The notes: generated from the letters alone by a model not told the origin. A stretch of 38,431 nucleotides of DNA from an uncultured Caulobacteraceae bacterium (GCA_903923135.1 CAIXWN010000010.1:1-38431), one strand, 5' to 3'. Shown: positions 7,532-16,101, numbered from the stretch's first letter. A program made the numbers and translations.

Positions 7532-9331
7532 ATGCGCAGACGTCAACTGTTGGCCATGGCGGCGGCCGCGCCGCTAGTGGTCGCGGCGCCCCTCCAGGCC
7601 GCGCCCGGACGCCGGAGCCGGGTCCGCCCGGGCGAGCCAGGCTGGCCCTCGCTGGCGGCCTGGGACGGGCTGAAGAATCAGGTCGATGGTCATCTGCTCA
7701 GACCCGAGGCCCTGCTGGCGCCGTGCGACCGCGACGCCCGCGGCGCCGAATGCCGGGCGCTGCTAACCTCTCTTCAGAACCCGTTCTTCATCGGCGATCA
7801 GCCGTCGGGGACGCAGGTCTCCGGATATCTGGACGCCTGGACTCCGGCGCCGAGCGCCTATGCGGTGGCCGCGCACTCCGCCGCCGAGGTGGCGGCGGCC
7901 GTGAGTTTCGCGCGTCGGCACAATCTGCGGCTGGTGGTGAAGGGCGGCGGCCACAGCTATCAGGGGACCTCCAACGCCCCCGACTCCCTGCTGATCTGGA
8001 CCCGGCCGATGCGCGGGGTGACCATCGTGGACGCCTTCCGCCCGCGGGGCGCGCCGGCCGACCAGCCGGCGGTTCCGGCGGTGACCGCCGAGGCAGGGGC
8101 GCTTTGGATCGATCTCTATGACGCCGTGACCACCCGCGCGGGGCGCTATGTCCAGGGCGGTGGCTGCACCACGGTCGGCGTGGCCGGCCATATCCAGAGC
8201 GGCGGTTTCGGTTCCTACTCGAAGCGTTTCGGCACCTCCTCGGCCAACCTGCTGGAGGCCGAGGTGGTGACCGCCGACGGCGTGATCCGCATCGCCAACG
8301 CCCACCGGAATTCGGACCTGTTCTGGGCCGTGAAGGGTGGCGGCGGGGGAAGCCTCGGGGTCATCACCAAGGTCACGCTGCGCACCCACGACCTGCCCAA
8401 GCTGTTCGGCGGCGCGGGCGGCCGCATCAAGGCCGGCTCCGACGAGGCTTTCCACCGTCTGGTGGCGCGGTTCCTGGACCACTACGCCGACACCCTGTTC
8501 AACGCCCATTGGGGCGAGCAGGTCTCGGTCCGACCTGAGAACGTGCTGAAGATCTCGATGGTCAGCCAGGGGATCGACGAGGAGGACGCCGGGCGGATCT
8601 GGAAGCCGTTCTTCGACTGGGTGCGGGCCTCGCCCCATGACTACACTCTTGCGGAACAGCCCTATGTCTATGCCGGCGACGCCCGTGGCTGGTGGGATGT
8701 CGCGGGCATGCGCCGGTCAGGCTCGAGGTCGATGCACTACGATGATCGGCCGGGCGCGTCCGACACCCATGGCTGGTGGTCGGGGGATCAGGATCAGGTC
8801 AGCGCCTATCTCCACGGTTACGACTCGATCTGGCTGCCCGCCGCGCTGCTGGCGCGCTCGTCACGGGCCAGTCTGGCCGAGACCCTCATCGCCGCCAGCC
8901 GTTCGATGGCGGTAGATCTGCATTTCAACAAGGGTCTCGCCGGCGCCCCGCCGGCCATGCTGAATGCGGCACGCGACACGGCGATGAACCCCGACGCGCT
9001 GGGCGCCTTCGCCCTGGCGATCATCGCCACCGGCGGCCTGCCGCAGTTCATGGGCCTGGTGGGCATGAAGCCCGATCTCGAGTTCGCCCGCCGCAACGCC
9101 GCGCGGGTGGCGGCGGCGGCGACCGTCCTGCGGCGGCTCGCGCCCGCCGCCGGGTCCTACCTGTCGGAGAGCAGCTACTTCAACGCCGACTGGCGGCGCG
9201 CCTACTGGGGCGCGAACTACCCTCGGCTGGCCCGCGTAAAGGCCCGGTACGATCCCGAAGGCCTGTTCTTCGTCCACCACGGGGTGGGCAGCGACGCGTG
9301 GAGCGCAGACGGCTTCGAGCGCATCGCCTGA
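7532..9331 (+). CDS. Exported FAD-binding oxidoreductase, berberine-bridge type
   Basis: A 599-residue PCMH-fold flavoenzyme with a C-terminal BBE element (NADWRRAYWGANYPRLARVKARYDPEGLFFVHHGVG). The N-terminus MRRRQLLAMAAAAPLVVAA resembles a Tat signal peptide, so a folded flavoprotein is probably exported to the periplasm. Both residues used for double covalent FAD attachment in the family are present: His141 in GGGHSYQG and Cys212 in GGGCTTVGVAGH. Such enzymes oxidise sugars, alcohols or aromatic/alkaloid substrates with O2 or another acceptor; the substrate here is unknown. ATG at 7532 is chosen over an in-frame GTG at 7466 because GGAGGAG lies seven bases before it and the signal peptide starts there. 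It follows the MaoC gene by 66 bases, on the same strand, and may be co-transcribed. Confidence 0.88.
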   Translation: MRRRQLLAMAAAAPLVVAAPLQAAPGRRSRVRPGEPGWPSLAAWDGLKNQVDGHLLRPEALLAPCDRDARGAECRALLTSLQNPFFIGDQPSGTQVSGYLDAWTPAPSAYAVAAHSAAEVAAAVSFARRHNLRLVVKGGGHSYQGTSNAPDSLLIWTRPMRGVTIVDAFRPRGAPADQPAVPAVTAEAGALWIDLYDAVTTRAGRYVQGGGCTTVGVAGHIQSGGFGSYSKRFGTSSANLLEAEVVTADGVIRIANAHRNSDLFWAVKGGGGGSLGVITKVTLRTHDLPKLFGGAGGRIKAGSDEAFHRLVARFLDHYADTLFNAHWGEQVSVRPENVLKISMVSQGIDEEDAGRIWKPFFDWVRASPHDYTLAEQPYVYAGDARGWWDVAGMRRSGSRSMHYDDRPGASDTHGWWSGDQDQVSAYLHGYDSIWLPAALLARSSRASLAETLIAASRSMAVDLHFNKGLAGAPPAMLNAARDTAMNPDALGAFALAIIATGGLPQFMGLVGMKPDLEFARRNAARVAAAATVLRRLAPAAGSYLSESSYFNADWRRAYWGANYPRLARVKARYDPEGLFFVHHGVGSDAWSADGFERIA

Positions 9332-9346
9332 GACCGGCGCGGGGAC

Positions 9347-11161
9347 CTACCGGCGCGCGTCGTTGGACTTCTTCTTCGGCGGCGGGCCCTTGCGCGGCGG
9401 CCCCTTGGCCGGGCGGCGCACGAAGGTTTCCCCCGGCCCGGTGTCGCGGGGCGAGGCGAGAGGCGGGGCCTCGCCGTGGGCCTTGGAGCCCGGCGCGCCA
9501 GCGGCCTCGATGCGGATCGGTTCGCCCGGCGCCGAGGCCACGGCGGCCCTGAATCGGTCGACGGCCTCGCGGGTGATCTCGAACTTGGTCTCCCGGTCGA
9601 AGATGCGGATCTGGCCGATGTCCTTCTTGGTCACATGGCCGCGGCGGCAGATCATCGGCAGAAGCCACTTGGGATCGGCGTTGCTGTTTCGGCCGACGGC
9701 CATGCGGAACCACACCCCGTCGGTCTCGCTGCGGGCGTAGGATTCGCGCGGCGCGCGCTCGGGCCTCGGGCGGTCGCCTCGCTGGGGATCATAGGCCTGG
9801 CGATCGTCGCGCCGGTCGGCGCCGCGGTCGCGGGAGCCGCCGCGCGGCTCGCCGGGGTCATACAGGTCCTCCGGCGCCGGCAGCTTGGCGCGATGGAGGC
9901 GGATCAGCGCCGCGGCGATGACCTCGGGCGACGACTTTTCCATCAGCAGGCGGCCGAGGGCGAGGTCTTCCTCGCTGGCCGTTTCGGTGAGAACCGGGTC
10001 GGCCACCAGGCGGGCCTGGTCGCCAGCGCGGATCTCCTCGGCGCTGGGCGGACCGCTCCAGGCGGCGTCAACGCCGGCCGAGGCCAGAAGCTGCTCAACG
10101 CGCCGGCGTCGGGTGTAGGGGGCCAGCAGCACCGAGACGCCCTTGCGCCCGGCCCGGCCGGTGCGGCCGCTGCGGTGCAGAAGGCCCTGACGGTTGGCCG
10201 GCAGGTCGGCGTGGATGACCAGGCCCAGGTCGGGCAGGTCGAGGCCGCGGGCGGCCACGTCGGTGGCCACGCACACCCGCGCGCGGCCGTCGCGCAGGGC
10301 CTGCAGGGCGTCGGTGCGCTCGCGTTGGCTCATCTCGCCGGAAAGGGCGACGGCGTCGAAGCCGCGTTCGCGCAGTGCGCCGTGAAGGTGACGCACGCCC
10401 TCTCGAGTGGCGCAGAACACCAGGGTTCCGGGGGCCTCGAAGAAGCGCAGCACATTGACCACCGCCAATTCGATCTCATTGGGCGCGACCCGGATGGCCC
10501 GGTACTCGATGTCGCCGTGCGGCTCGTTGGAGCGCACGGTGTCGATGCGAAGGGCGGCCTTCTGGTAGCTGTGCGCCAGGGCGGCGATGTCGCGGGCGAT
10601 GGTGGCGGAGAACAGCAGGGTCCGCCGCTCGGTCGGCGTGGTCTCGAGGATGAACTCCAGGTCTTCCTTGAAGCCGAGGTCGAGCATCTCGTCGGCCTCG
10701 TCCAGGATCACGACCTCCAGGGCGCTGAGGTCCAGGTGGCCGCGCTCGAGATGGTCGCGCAGCCGCCCGGGGGTGCCGACGACGATCTGCGCTCCGGCGG
10801 CCAGGGCGCGCTGCTCGCGGCGCGAGTCCATTCCGCCGACGCAGGTTTCCACACGCGCGCCGGCGCGGCCGTAGAGCCAGGCCAGTTCCCGGGCCACCTG
10901 CAGCGCCAGTTCGCGGGTCGGGGCGATCACCAGGGCCTGGGGCGCGCCGGGCGCGGGCAGGCGGTCGGCCTCGCCGAGGATCGTCGAGGCCATGGCCAGG
11001 CCATAGGCGACGGTCTTGCCCGAGCCGGTCTGGGCCGAGACCAGCAGGTCGCGTTCGTGGGCGGAGCGGTCCAGCACGGCGGCCTGGACCGGTGTCGGCT
11101 CCTCATAGCCCTGTTCAGTCAGGGCGCGCGCAAGGGCGGGGTTCATCAAGGGAAAGGGCAT
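9347..11161 (-). CDS. DEAD-box ATP-dependent RNA helicase with DbpA-type RNA-binding domain
   Basis: A 604-residue RNA helicase. Core motifs appear in order: Q-motif region (GYEEPTPVQ), motif I AQTGSGKT (43-50), Ia PTRELALQ, Ib TPGRL, II DEAD (154-157), III SAT (185-187), then in the second RecA lobe VATDVAARGLDLPDLGLVIH and HRSGRTGRAGRKG. After an Arg/Asp/Gly-rich linker comes a DbpA-like RNA-binding domain (WFRMAVGRNSNADPKWLLPMICRRGHVTKKDIGQIRIF) and a very basic Gly/Pro/Lys-rich tail. This is the CsdA/DeaD-DbpA layout, used in ribosome assembly or cold-stress RNA remodelling. ATG at 11161 has only a weak ribosome site; MNPALARA, five codons inside, is an alternative. It converges on the BBE oxidase with 15 bases between stops and is divergent from the TPR gene. 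Confidence 0.93.
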   Translation of the reverse strand: MPFPLMNPALARALTEQGYEEPTPVQAAVLDRSAHERDLLVSAQTGSGKTVAYGLAMASTILGEADRLPAPGAPQALVIAPTRELALQVARELAWLYGRAGARVETCVGGMDSRREQRALAAGAQIVVGTPGRLRDHLERGHLDLSALEVVILDEADEMLDLGFKEDLEFILETTPTERRTLLFSATIARDIAALAHSYQKAALRIDTVRSNEPHGDIEYRAIRVAPNEIELAVVNVLRFFEAPGTLVFCATREGVRHLHGALRERGFDAVALSGEMSQRERTDALQALRDGRARVCVATDVAARGLDLPDLGLVIHADLPANRQGLLHRSGRTGRAGRKGVSVLLAPYTRRRRVEQLLASAGVDAAWSGPPSAEEIRAGDQARLVADPVLTETASEEDLALGRLLMEKSSPEVIAAALIRLHRAKLPAPEDLYDPGEPRGGSRDRGADRRDDRQAYDPQRGDRPRPERAPRESYARSETDGVWFRMAVGRNSNADPKWLLPMICRRGHVTKKDIGQIRIFDRETKFEITREAVDRFRAAVASAPGEPIRIEAAGAPGSKAHGEAPPLASPRDTGPGETFVRRPAKGPPRKGPPPKKKSNDARR

Positions 11162-11266
11162 GGATATCCAGTAGGCGCGGTCGGCGATGGGGCGGGTCGC
11201 ATGATCGACCTATCGCCCTTCTACCGGCCCGCTATGTTGACGCCAGAATCGGGCGGAGACGCGGTC

Positions 11267-12682
11267 ATGGCTGACGGTGCGATCGGACTCGCTCGAGAAG
11301 CGGGGGCGGAGGCGGCCAGGGTGGCGCCCTATGGCACGTCCGGCGGCATTTTCCAAGTCGGGCCCGTCCGCATCGGTCGTCGCGGTCCCGCCGGGCGACG
11401 GCTCCCGACTCCCCTGCGCGTCGCCGGATGGACACTGGCGGCGGTCGCCGCTGGCGCCTGCGGCGGGGTGTCGCGGGCCGCCGAGTCCGCGTCGGCGCCG
11501 GTCATCGCGACCAGCGCCGGGGTGGTCGCCGACGGTGCGGTCGGTCATGGCGTCCTCTGGTTCACCCTCTCGGGCGCCGACCTGCGTTTTTCGGCGCCGA
11601 CCGCCAGCCTGCCCCAGCCAGAGGCGTTCTTCGCCGCGCTGAAGATGTCAGCCGGCGCGACGCGCAGCATCATCGTCCACTACCGGCTGGACAGCGGATC
11701 GATCTACGGGCCGACATCGGCGGCGACCTTCGCGCCGCAGGACATAGTCTACGACGGCCACGCCATCGCCGGTGTGACGCCCTCCGGGTCGGCGGGGCCG
11801 CCCGCCGAACTTCACGAAGCGGCCCTGGCCCGGGCGATCGCTCTGACTGACACTGGCGACGACGCCGGCGCCCGCACGGCGCTCAACGACGCCCAGGCCG
11901 GCGGCGTCCTCACCCCGGCGCTGCGCATCCTGGCGCTTAAGACGCGCGCCGCCGCCGACGAGCACGAGGCCACCGCGGACCACCCGCCCGGCCCAGATCG
12001 CGACCGCCTTCTCGTCGCGGTCCTGGCCGACGCCCGGCGGTGGTCGCAAGCCGATCCGGATGATCCCCAGGCCTGCTATCGGCTGGCCGGCGCCCTGCGC
12101 GATCTGGGCGCCTATGACGCCGCCCTGGCCGAATACCAGGCGATCGGGAGCCGCTGGCCGGACGAATGGTTCTGGTCGACCATCCGCATCGCCGCAACCC
12201 GGCGGATCATGGGAGACTATCCCCAGGCCCTGAAGATCCTCGACGAGATGGACCGTCTGCACGACGTGAAGACCACCATGCCCTTCCACTATCACCGTGG
12301 CTGGACCCTCCGCCTGATGGGCCGTATGGCCGAGGCGACACGCGAATTCACCGCCGGAATCGCGGTGCAGCCCGACTTCCACGGCGCCTTCATGCAGCGC
12401 GCCTGTGTGCTGGCGCGGCAGGGGCGGATCGGGGACGCCCTCGCCGACCTGCAGACGGCTCTGGCTCTGCAGAAGACCTATGCCGAAGGCCGGCCCGTAA
12501 CGCCGGCGCTGCAGATGAACGAGGCCTGGGGGGCGGCGGTCCTGGCCGATCTGCGCTCGGCCGCCGCGGCGTCCCCAGCCCGACCAGTGGACGCGCCCTG
12601 CCACGGCTATTGGGACGAGGGCGAGGGTCGACGCGAGCGCAGCGCTCTGATCGACGCTGTGGGCGCGCCGGCCGGGTTGTGA
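11267..12682 (+). CDS. TPR-repeat protein of unknown function
   Basis: A 471-residue protein with tetratricopeptide-like repeats in its second half: LAGALRDLGAYDAALAEYQAI, AATRRIMGDYPQALKILDEM, YHRGWTLRLMGRMAEATREFT and ACVLARQGRIGDALADLQTAL, roughly residues 275-410. An Ala/Gly-rich hydrophobic segment (VAGWTLAAVAAGACGGVSRA) starts near residue 50, so it may be exported or anchored, though the position is late for a signal peptide and a downstream start is possible. ATG at 11267 is preferred because GGAG lies eight bases upstream; the frame remains open much further upstream, but that region is antisense to the helicase. The middle part (residues 70-180) resembles no family I can name. It is followed by the P450 gene after 58 bases. 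TPRs suggest a protein-binding role. Confidence 0.78.
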   Translation: MADGAIGLAREAGAEAARVAPYGTSGGIFQVGPVRIGRRGPAGRRLPTPLRVAGWTLAAVAAGACGGVSRAAESASAPVIATSAGVVADGAVGHGVLWFTLSGADLRFSAPTASLPQPEAFFAALKMSAGATRSIIVHYRLDSGSIYGPTSAATFAPQDIVYDGHAIAGVTPSGSAGPPAELHEAALARAIALTDTGDDAGARTALNDAQAGGVLTPALRILALKTRAAADEHEATADHPPGPDRDRLLVAVLADARRWSQADPDDPQACYRLAGALRDLGAYDAALAEYQAIGSRWPDEWFWSTIRIAATRRIMGDYPQALKILDEMDRLHDVKTTMPFHYHRGWTLRLMGRMAEATREFTAGIAVQPDFHGAFMQRACVLARQGRIGDALADLQTALALQKTYAEGRPVTPALQMNEAWGAAVLADLRSAAAASPARPVDAPCHGYWDEGEGRRERSALIDAVGAPAGL

Positions 12683-12740
12683 GTTCGCGACGAATTCGCG
12701 CTATGGTCGGCGAAACGCGTTACCGGGGCGGAGGAAGATC

Positions 12741-14015
12741 ATGGCGGACGGCTCGAATCCCATGGCGGCGGAGGCGCGCCTGAAGGCCGCCCGCGAACAG
12801 GCTTGGGCCACGCCGCTGGAGGACTTCCATGTCGGCGACCCTGATCTCTTCCGCACCGACACCCACTGGCCCTGGTTCGAGCGTCTGCGCGCCGAGGACC
12901 CCGTCCACTGGTGTCGCGAAAGCGAGTTCGGCCCCTACTGGTCGGTGACCCGCTATGCCGACATCATGGAGGTGGACACCAACCATGCGGTGTTCTCCTC
13001 GGAGGCGTCGCTTGGCGGCATCACCATCCGCGACGCCCGGCCGGACCTGCGTCGCCCCAGTTTCATCGCCATGGACCCGCCCAGGCATGACGCCCAGCGC
13101 AAGGCGGTCAGCCCCATCGTCGCGCCCCACAATCTGGCGAAGCTCGAGCCGATCATCCGCGAGCGGGCGGGGCGGATCCTCGATGATCTGCCCGTCGGCG
13201 AGACCTTCGACTGGGTCGACCGGGTCTCCATCGAGCTGACCACCCAGATGCTGGCCACACTGTTCGATTTTCCCTTCGAGCAACGCCGCCGCCTGACCCG
13301 CTGGTCGGATGTGGCCACCAGCATTCCGACGCCGGGCGGTCTGGTCGAGACCGAGGCGGCGCGTCAGGCCGAACTGATGGAGTGCCTGGCGGTGTTCACC
13401 GGCCTCTGGAACGAGCGGGTGAACTGCGAGCCGGGCAATGATCTGATCTCGATGATGGCCCACAGCGAGGCCACGCGGAACATGACCCCGGACGAGTACC
13501 TCGGCAACATCATCCTGCTGATCGTCGGCGGCAATGACACCACCCGGAACTCGCTCAGCGGCGGTCTGCTGGCGCTCAATCAGAACCCGGACCAGTACGA
13601 AAAGCTGCGGCGCGATCCGGCTCTGATCCCGAACATGGTTCCGGAGATCATCCGCTACCAGACGCCCCTGGCCCATATGCGCCGAACCGCCACGGCGGAC
13701 CATGTCCTGGGCGGTCAGACCATCCGCAAGGGCGACAAGGTGGTCATGTGGTATGTCTCGGGCAATCGCGACGAGAGGGTCATCGAGAACCCCGACGCCT
13801 TCATCATCGACCGTGAGCGCCCCCGCCAGCACCTTTCGTTCGGTTTCGGCATCCACCGCTGCGTCGGCAACCGCCTGGCGGAGATGCAGCTGCGCATAGT
13901 CTGGGAGGAAATCCTCAAGCGATGGGCCGTCGTCGAGGTGGTCGGAGAGCCCCGGCGGGTGAGGTCGAGCTTCGTGAAGGGCTACGAGACCCTGCCCGTG
14001 CGGATCGCCGGGTGA
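12741..14015 (+). CDS. Cytochrome P450, CYP153-like
   Basis: A 424-residue soluble bacterial P450 with all signatures: I-helix oxygen-activation motif IVGGNDTTRNS (residues 261-271), K-helix ExxR as PEIIRYQTP (Glu302, Arg305), and heme loop FGFGIHRCVGNRLAE with ligand Cys374. Wording such as FGPYWSVTRYADIM, VDTNHAVFSSEASLGGITI, GGNDTTRNS and LAHMRRTA strongly recalls CYP153, the alkane omega-hydroxylase family found in Caulobacter and relatives; this is from memory, without alignment. GGAGGAAG just before the ATG is a strong ribosome site. CYP153 normally needs a ferredoxin and reductase, usually encoded beside it, and neither is seen here. Its stop overlaps the GTG of the next gene. An AlkJ-like dehydrogenase and acyl-CoA synthetase lie about 6-9 kb upstream on the same strand. 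Confidence 0.92.
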   Translation: MADGSNPMAAEARLKAAREQAWATPLEDFHVGDPDLFRTDTHWPWFERLRAEDPVHWCRESEFGPYWSVTRYADIMEVDTNHAVFSSEASLGGITIRDARPDLRRPSFIAMDPPRHDAQRKAVSPIVAPHNLAKLEPIIRERAGRILDDLPVGETFDWVDRVSIELTTQMLATLFDFPFEQRRRLTRWSDVATSIPTPGGLVETEAARQAELMECLAVFTGLWNERVNCEPGNDLISMMAHSEATRNMTPDEYLGNIILLIVGGNDTTRNSLSGGLLALNQNPDQYEKLRRDPALIPNMVPEIIRYQTPLAHMRRTATADHVLGGQTIRKGDKVVMWYVSGNRDERVIENPDAFIIDRERPRQHLSFGFGIHRCVGNRLAEMQLRIVWEEILKRWAVVEVVGEPRRVRSSFVKGYETLPVRIAG

Positions 14016-14368
14016 ACGCCGGACCGGACAGGGCCCGCAAGAAGGCCATCGCCCGCGCCTGGGTGGATCGCCCGCGCCTGCAGGGCGTCTTCGCGGTGCG
14101 CTGCGCCGGCGGCGGCCAGGTCTGGGTGTCGACCACACGCAATCCAGACACCCAGAAGAACAGCGTCTGGTTCTCCCTGCGCACCGGCGGTCACCCCAAC
14201 CGAGCGGCGCAGGCGGCGTGGAACGCCCATGGCGAGGCGGCTTTCAGCTATGAGGTCCTGGAGACGATATCGGAGGAGGGCCTGACGCCCCTGGGTCTGA
14301 AGGACCGGCTCAAGGCGCGCGAGCGTTACTGGCGGGAGGCCCTGGGGGCGGCGGCGCTGGTGGGCTGA
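14012..14368 (+). CDS. Degenerate GIY-YIG nuclease-family protein
   Basis: A small basic protein (118 residues). GVFAVRCAGGGQVWVSTTRN aligns with the GIY-YIG layout, but the namesake tripeptides have become GVF and WVS, and the downstream QKNSVWFSLRTGGHPNRAAQAAWNAHG plus SYEVLE resemble short alphaproteobacterial GIY-YIG family proteins. It may not be an active nuclease. The start is GTG at 14012, overlapping the P450 stop (GTGA), so it is translationally coupled to P450. A longer open frame runs upstream inside the P450 gene but is an out-of-frame shadow. Nothing in P450 chemistry explains the pairing. The family call is moderate. Confidence 0.68.
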   Translation: MNAGPDRARKKAIARAWVDRPRLQGVFAVRCAGGGQVWVSTTRNPDTQKNSVWFSLRTGGHPNRAAQAAWNAHGEAAFSYEVLETISEEGLTPLGLKDRLKARERYWREALGAAALVG

Positions 14369-14384
14369 GCCGGGGTCCGTCGCA

Positions 14385-14401
14385 GCGTCCGGAACGGACG
14401 C
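14385..14401 (+). terminator. Short hairpin after the GIY-YIG gene
   Basis: A perfect 7-bp stem (GCGTCCG with CGGACGC) and a GAA loop lie 16 bases past the plus-strand stop. There is no T-run after it, so it is at best a weak or factor-assisted terminator. Confidence 0.35.
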
Positions 14402-14412
14402 GTTCGAAAACC

Positions 14413-14442
14413 CGGGCTCCGAAAACGACAGTCCGGAGCCCG
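14413..14442 (-). terminator. Probable terminator after the 14484-14936 gene
   Basis: A 9-bp perfect stem (CGGGCTCCG, 14413-14421, with 14434-14442) has a 12-base loop and is followed on the minus strand by GGTTTTCG. It lies 41 bases downstream of the minus-strand stop at 14484. Confidence 0.6.
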
Positions 14443-14483
14443 CTCCCGCCGGATCGGTGGGAACGGGGTCCGAGGCGCGCGGC

Positions 14484-14936
14484 CTATTTGCTGTAGGAAA
14501 TGTCGGTCCAGTATTCGTCGCTGATGAACACGCGGTACTTCTCGAAGTCCTTCACCTGGGCTTCCATCTTGTCCTTGGCCATCACCTCATAGACCTCTTT
14601 TTCGATGGCCTGGTCGCGGGCCTTGTCCGGCTCGAGCAGGGCGAGGCTGGGGATGTGCTCGACCATCATCACATTGGCGCCGCCGTCCGAGCCGGTCAGC
14701 TTGACGCTGATGGTGTAGCTGTCGATCAGGCCGCGCTTCTTGCTGATTTCCTCGCCGGGAACCCAGGTCTTCTTCAGGCCGACGAGGTAGTCGTCGATAT
14801 GGTTGGGGTCGACCTTGGCCGTCACAACGTGCCAGGCGCCCTTCTGGGGCGTGTAGTCCACATACATTTCGGCGCAGGCGGCGCCGGCGACGGCGACGAA
14901 GGCGGCGATGGTGACGGGAAGCACAAGCAATTTCAT
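14484..14936 (-). CDS. Exported protein of unknown function
   Basis: A 150-residue protein starting with a clear signal peptide (MKLLVLPVTIAAFVAVAG, likely cleaved near ACA/EMY), followed by a soluble charged domain: VDYTPQKGAWHVVTAKVDPN, DDYLVGLKKTWVPGEEISKK, TISVKLTGSDGGANVMMVEH and a Lys/Glu-rich helix near the C-terminus. I do not recognise a named family; the pattern of a short beta sheet with WHVV..KV...YL..LKKTW recalls small alpha/beta stress-related domains, but this is a guess. ATG at 14934-14936 is chosen because AGGAAAG stands nearby and the signal peptide begins there. It follows the TraB/GumN gene on the same strand after 166 bases and probably has its own promoter in that gap. 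Confidence 0.8.
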   Translation of the reverse strand: MKLLVLPVTIAAFVAVAGAACAEMYVDYTPQKGAWHVVTAKVDPNHIDDYLVGLKKTWVPGEEISKKRGLIDSYTISVKLTGSDGGANVMMVEHIPSLALLEPDKARDQAIEKEVYEVMAKDKMEAQVKDFEKYRVFISDEYWTDISYSK

Positions 14937-15102
14937 TCGTGGATCTTTCCTGCATTTGGCCAGCCGCGATGTCGCGCGCCGACGGGGCGGTCCTTGGCGG
15001 ATAGCAGAATCGGGGAAACGGACCTGAACCCCCCGGTTCCAGACGCGTAACACCGCTCAGGGGGCGGGCTTTTCAGCCGGTTGTCAAGCTTGCGCCGGGC
15101 GC

Positions 15103-16101
15103 CTAGCCGTCGGGGCTGCCGACCCTGAATCCCCGCGCCTGCAGGCGCTGAAGCACCCCGCCCTGGGCCAGCAGGGTGCGCAGGTTCACCACCGCGACGC
15201 TGTGTCCGGGTCTGGCCAGGGCGGCGGTGATCGTCGTGGCGCTGTCGGCCATCGCCCTGGAGGCAAGGTCGGCGCCGTCGGGCAGGCTGTTGAGGCACTT
15301 CTCGTAGCCCCGCTGGGCGGCCAGGGCGGCGGAGACGTCGCCCCGCGCCCAGCCCTCGGCTGCGGTCCGCACCTGGCCGGCGCCCGCCTCGATCTCGTCC
15401 AGGGCGTCGGTCAGGCAGGCGGGCCCGGCGGCGGCCAGCCCCGACTCGGCCGCGCGCACCAGCGGCACGGCCCTGTAGGCGCCGGCGGGAACCACCCGAA
15501 CCCCCTGGCCGCGGGCCAGCGCCGCCACGCCCGCGGCCGGCTGGAACGGATCGAGCCGCGCCTGCTTGCGGAAGTCCTGGATCATCAGGAGGCCGGCCAC
15601 CAGGGGCGTCCAGCCGGAATAGGCGCGCGGGTCGGGGTTGAGCGACATCCGGTCGGCCTGGAACCGCGCCTTCAGATCGGCCGGAAGTCCGGCTTCCATC
15701 GGCCCCTTCGAGCGGAAGTGCTTTCGGGCGTTCAGCAGGGCGAAGAGATCGCCAATGCCGGCGGTGACCACCGGCGGGCCGATCAGCTCATTCGCCCCCT
15801 GCAGGCGCCGGCGCAGGACGGTCTGGTCCCATTTCAGGCCCCTGGGCAGGGCGCCGGGAACCCCGAGAATATAGACGGTGGAATCGCCGTTCGACACGCG
15901 CCACCAGGCCGGTCCGCCGCCGTGGGGCGAGACGATGAGTTCCTGGATCACCGTCGCCTCGGGATCGACCGTGGGCGCCGCCGAGACCTGAGCGACCGGG
16001 GCCGCGCCCAAGGCGCAGACCATGGCTATGCCGAACCTGACTATGCCGTTCACTCCGGATGTCCCCACGTCGCGGCGCCGGCGTGCGCTCCGGCCGGGCA
16101 T
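15103..16101 (-). CDS. TraB/GumN family protein, exported
   Basis: A 332-residue protein with the TraB/GumN opening signature: PAWWRVSNGDSTVYILGVPGALP (about residues 64-86), corresponding to the usual PxLWxVxxxxxTVYLLGTxH. The rest follows the family's long helical pattern and ends RTLLAQGGVLQRLQARGFRV, matching the usual GLLxxLxxxGYxV ending. The usual histidine of the GTxH/GSxH motif is replaced (GVPGALP), so a metal-site residue expected for Tiki-like activity may be missing. A hydrophobic segment (RFGIAMVCALGAAPVAQVSA) preceded by basic residues is a signal peptide; translation may begin at ATG 16101 (GGTGA upstream) or at GTG 16053, closer to that segment. It lies 40 bases after the PEP-CTERM gene, probably in one transcript. 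Confidence 0.82.
   Translation of the reverse strand: MPGRSARRRRDVGTSGVNGIVRFGIAMVCALGAAPVAQVSAAPTVDPEATVIQELIVSPHGGGPAWWRVSNGDSTVYILGVPGALPRGLKWDQTVLRRRLQGANELIGPPVVTAGIGDLFALLNARKHFRSKGPMEAGLPADLKARFQADRMSLNPDPRAYSGWTPLVAGLLMIQDFRKQARLDPFQPAAGVAALARGQGVRVVPAGAYRAVPLVRAAESGLAAAGPACLTDALDEIEAGAGQVRTAAEGWARGDVSAALAAQRGYEKCLNSLPDGADLASRAMADSATTITAALARPGHSVAVVNLRTLLAQGGVLQRLQARGFRVGSPDG

Noticed and set aside
9476-11266. The open frame running upstream of the TPR protein across the helicase
   Set aside because: It is antisense to a helicase with all motifs, and the translated stretch is Gly/Ala/Gln-rich with no domain. The TPR gene starts at 11267.
12684-12698. CGCGA/TCGCG inverted bases before the P450 gene
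   Set aside because: Five-base half-sites in a GC-rich gap are expected by chance and lie where a promoter would be, without other support.
15082-15087. TTGACA on the minus strand upstream of the exported 150-residue protein
   Set aside because: The -10 position at 17-base spacing reads CCCCCT and nothing near TATAAT is within range.
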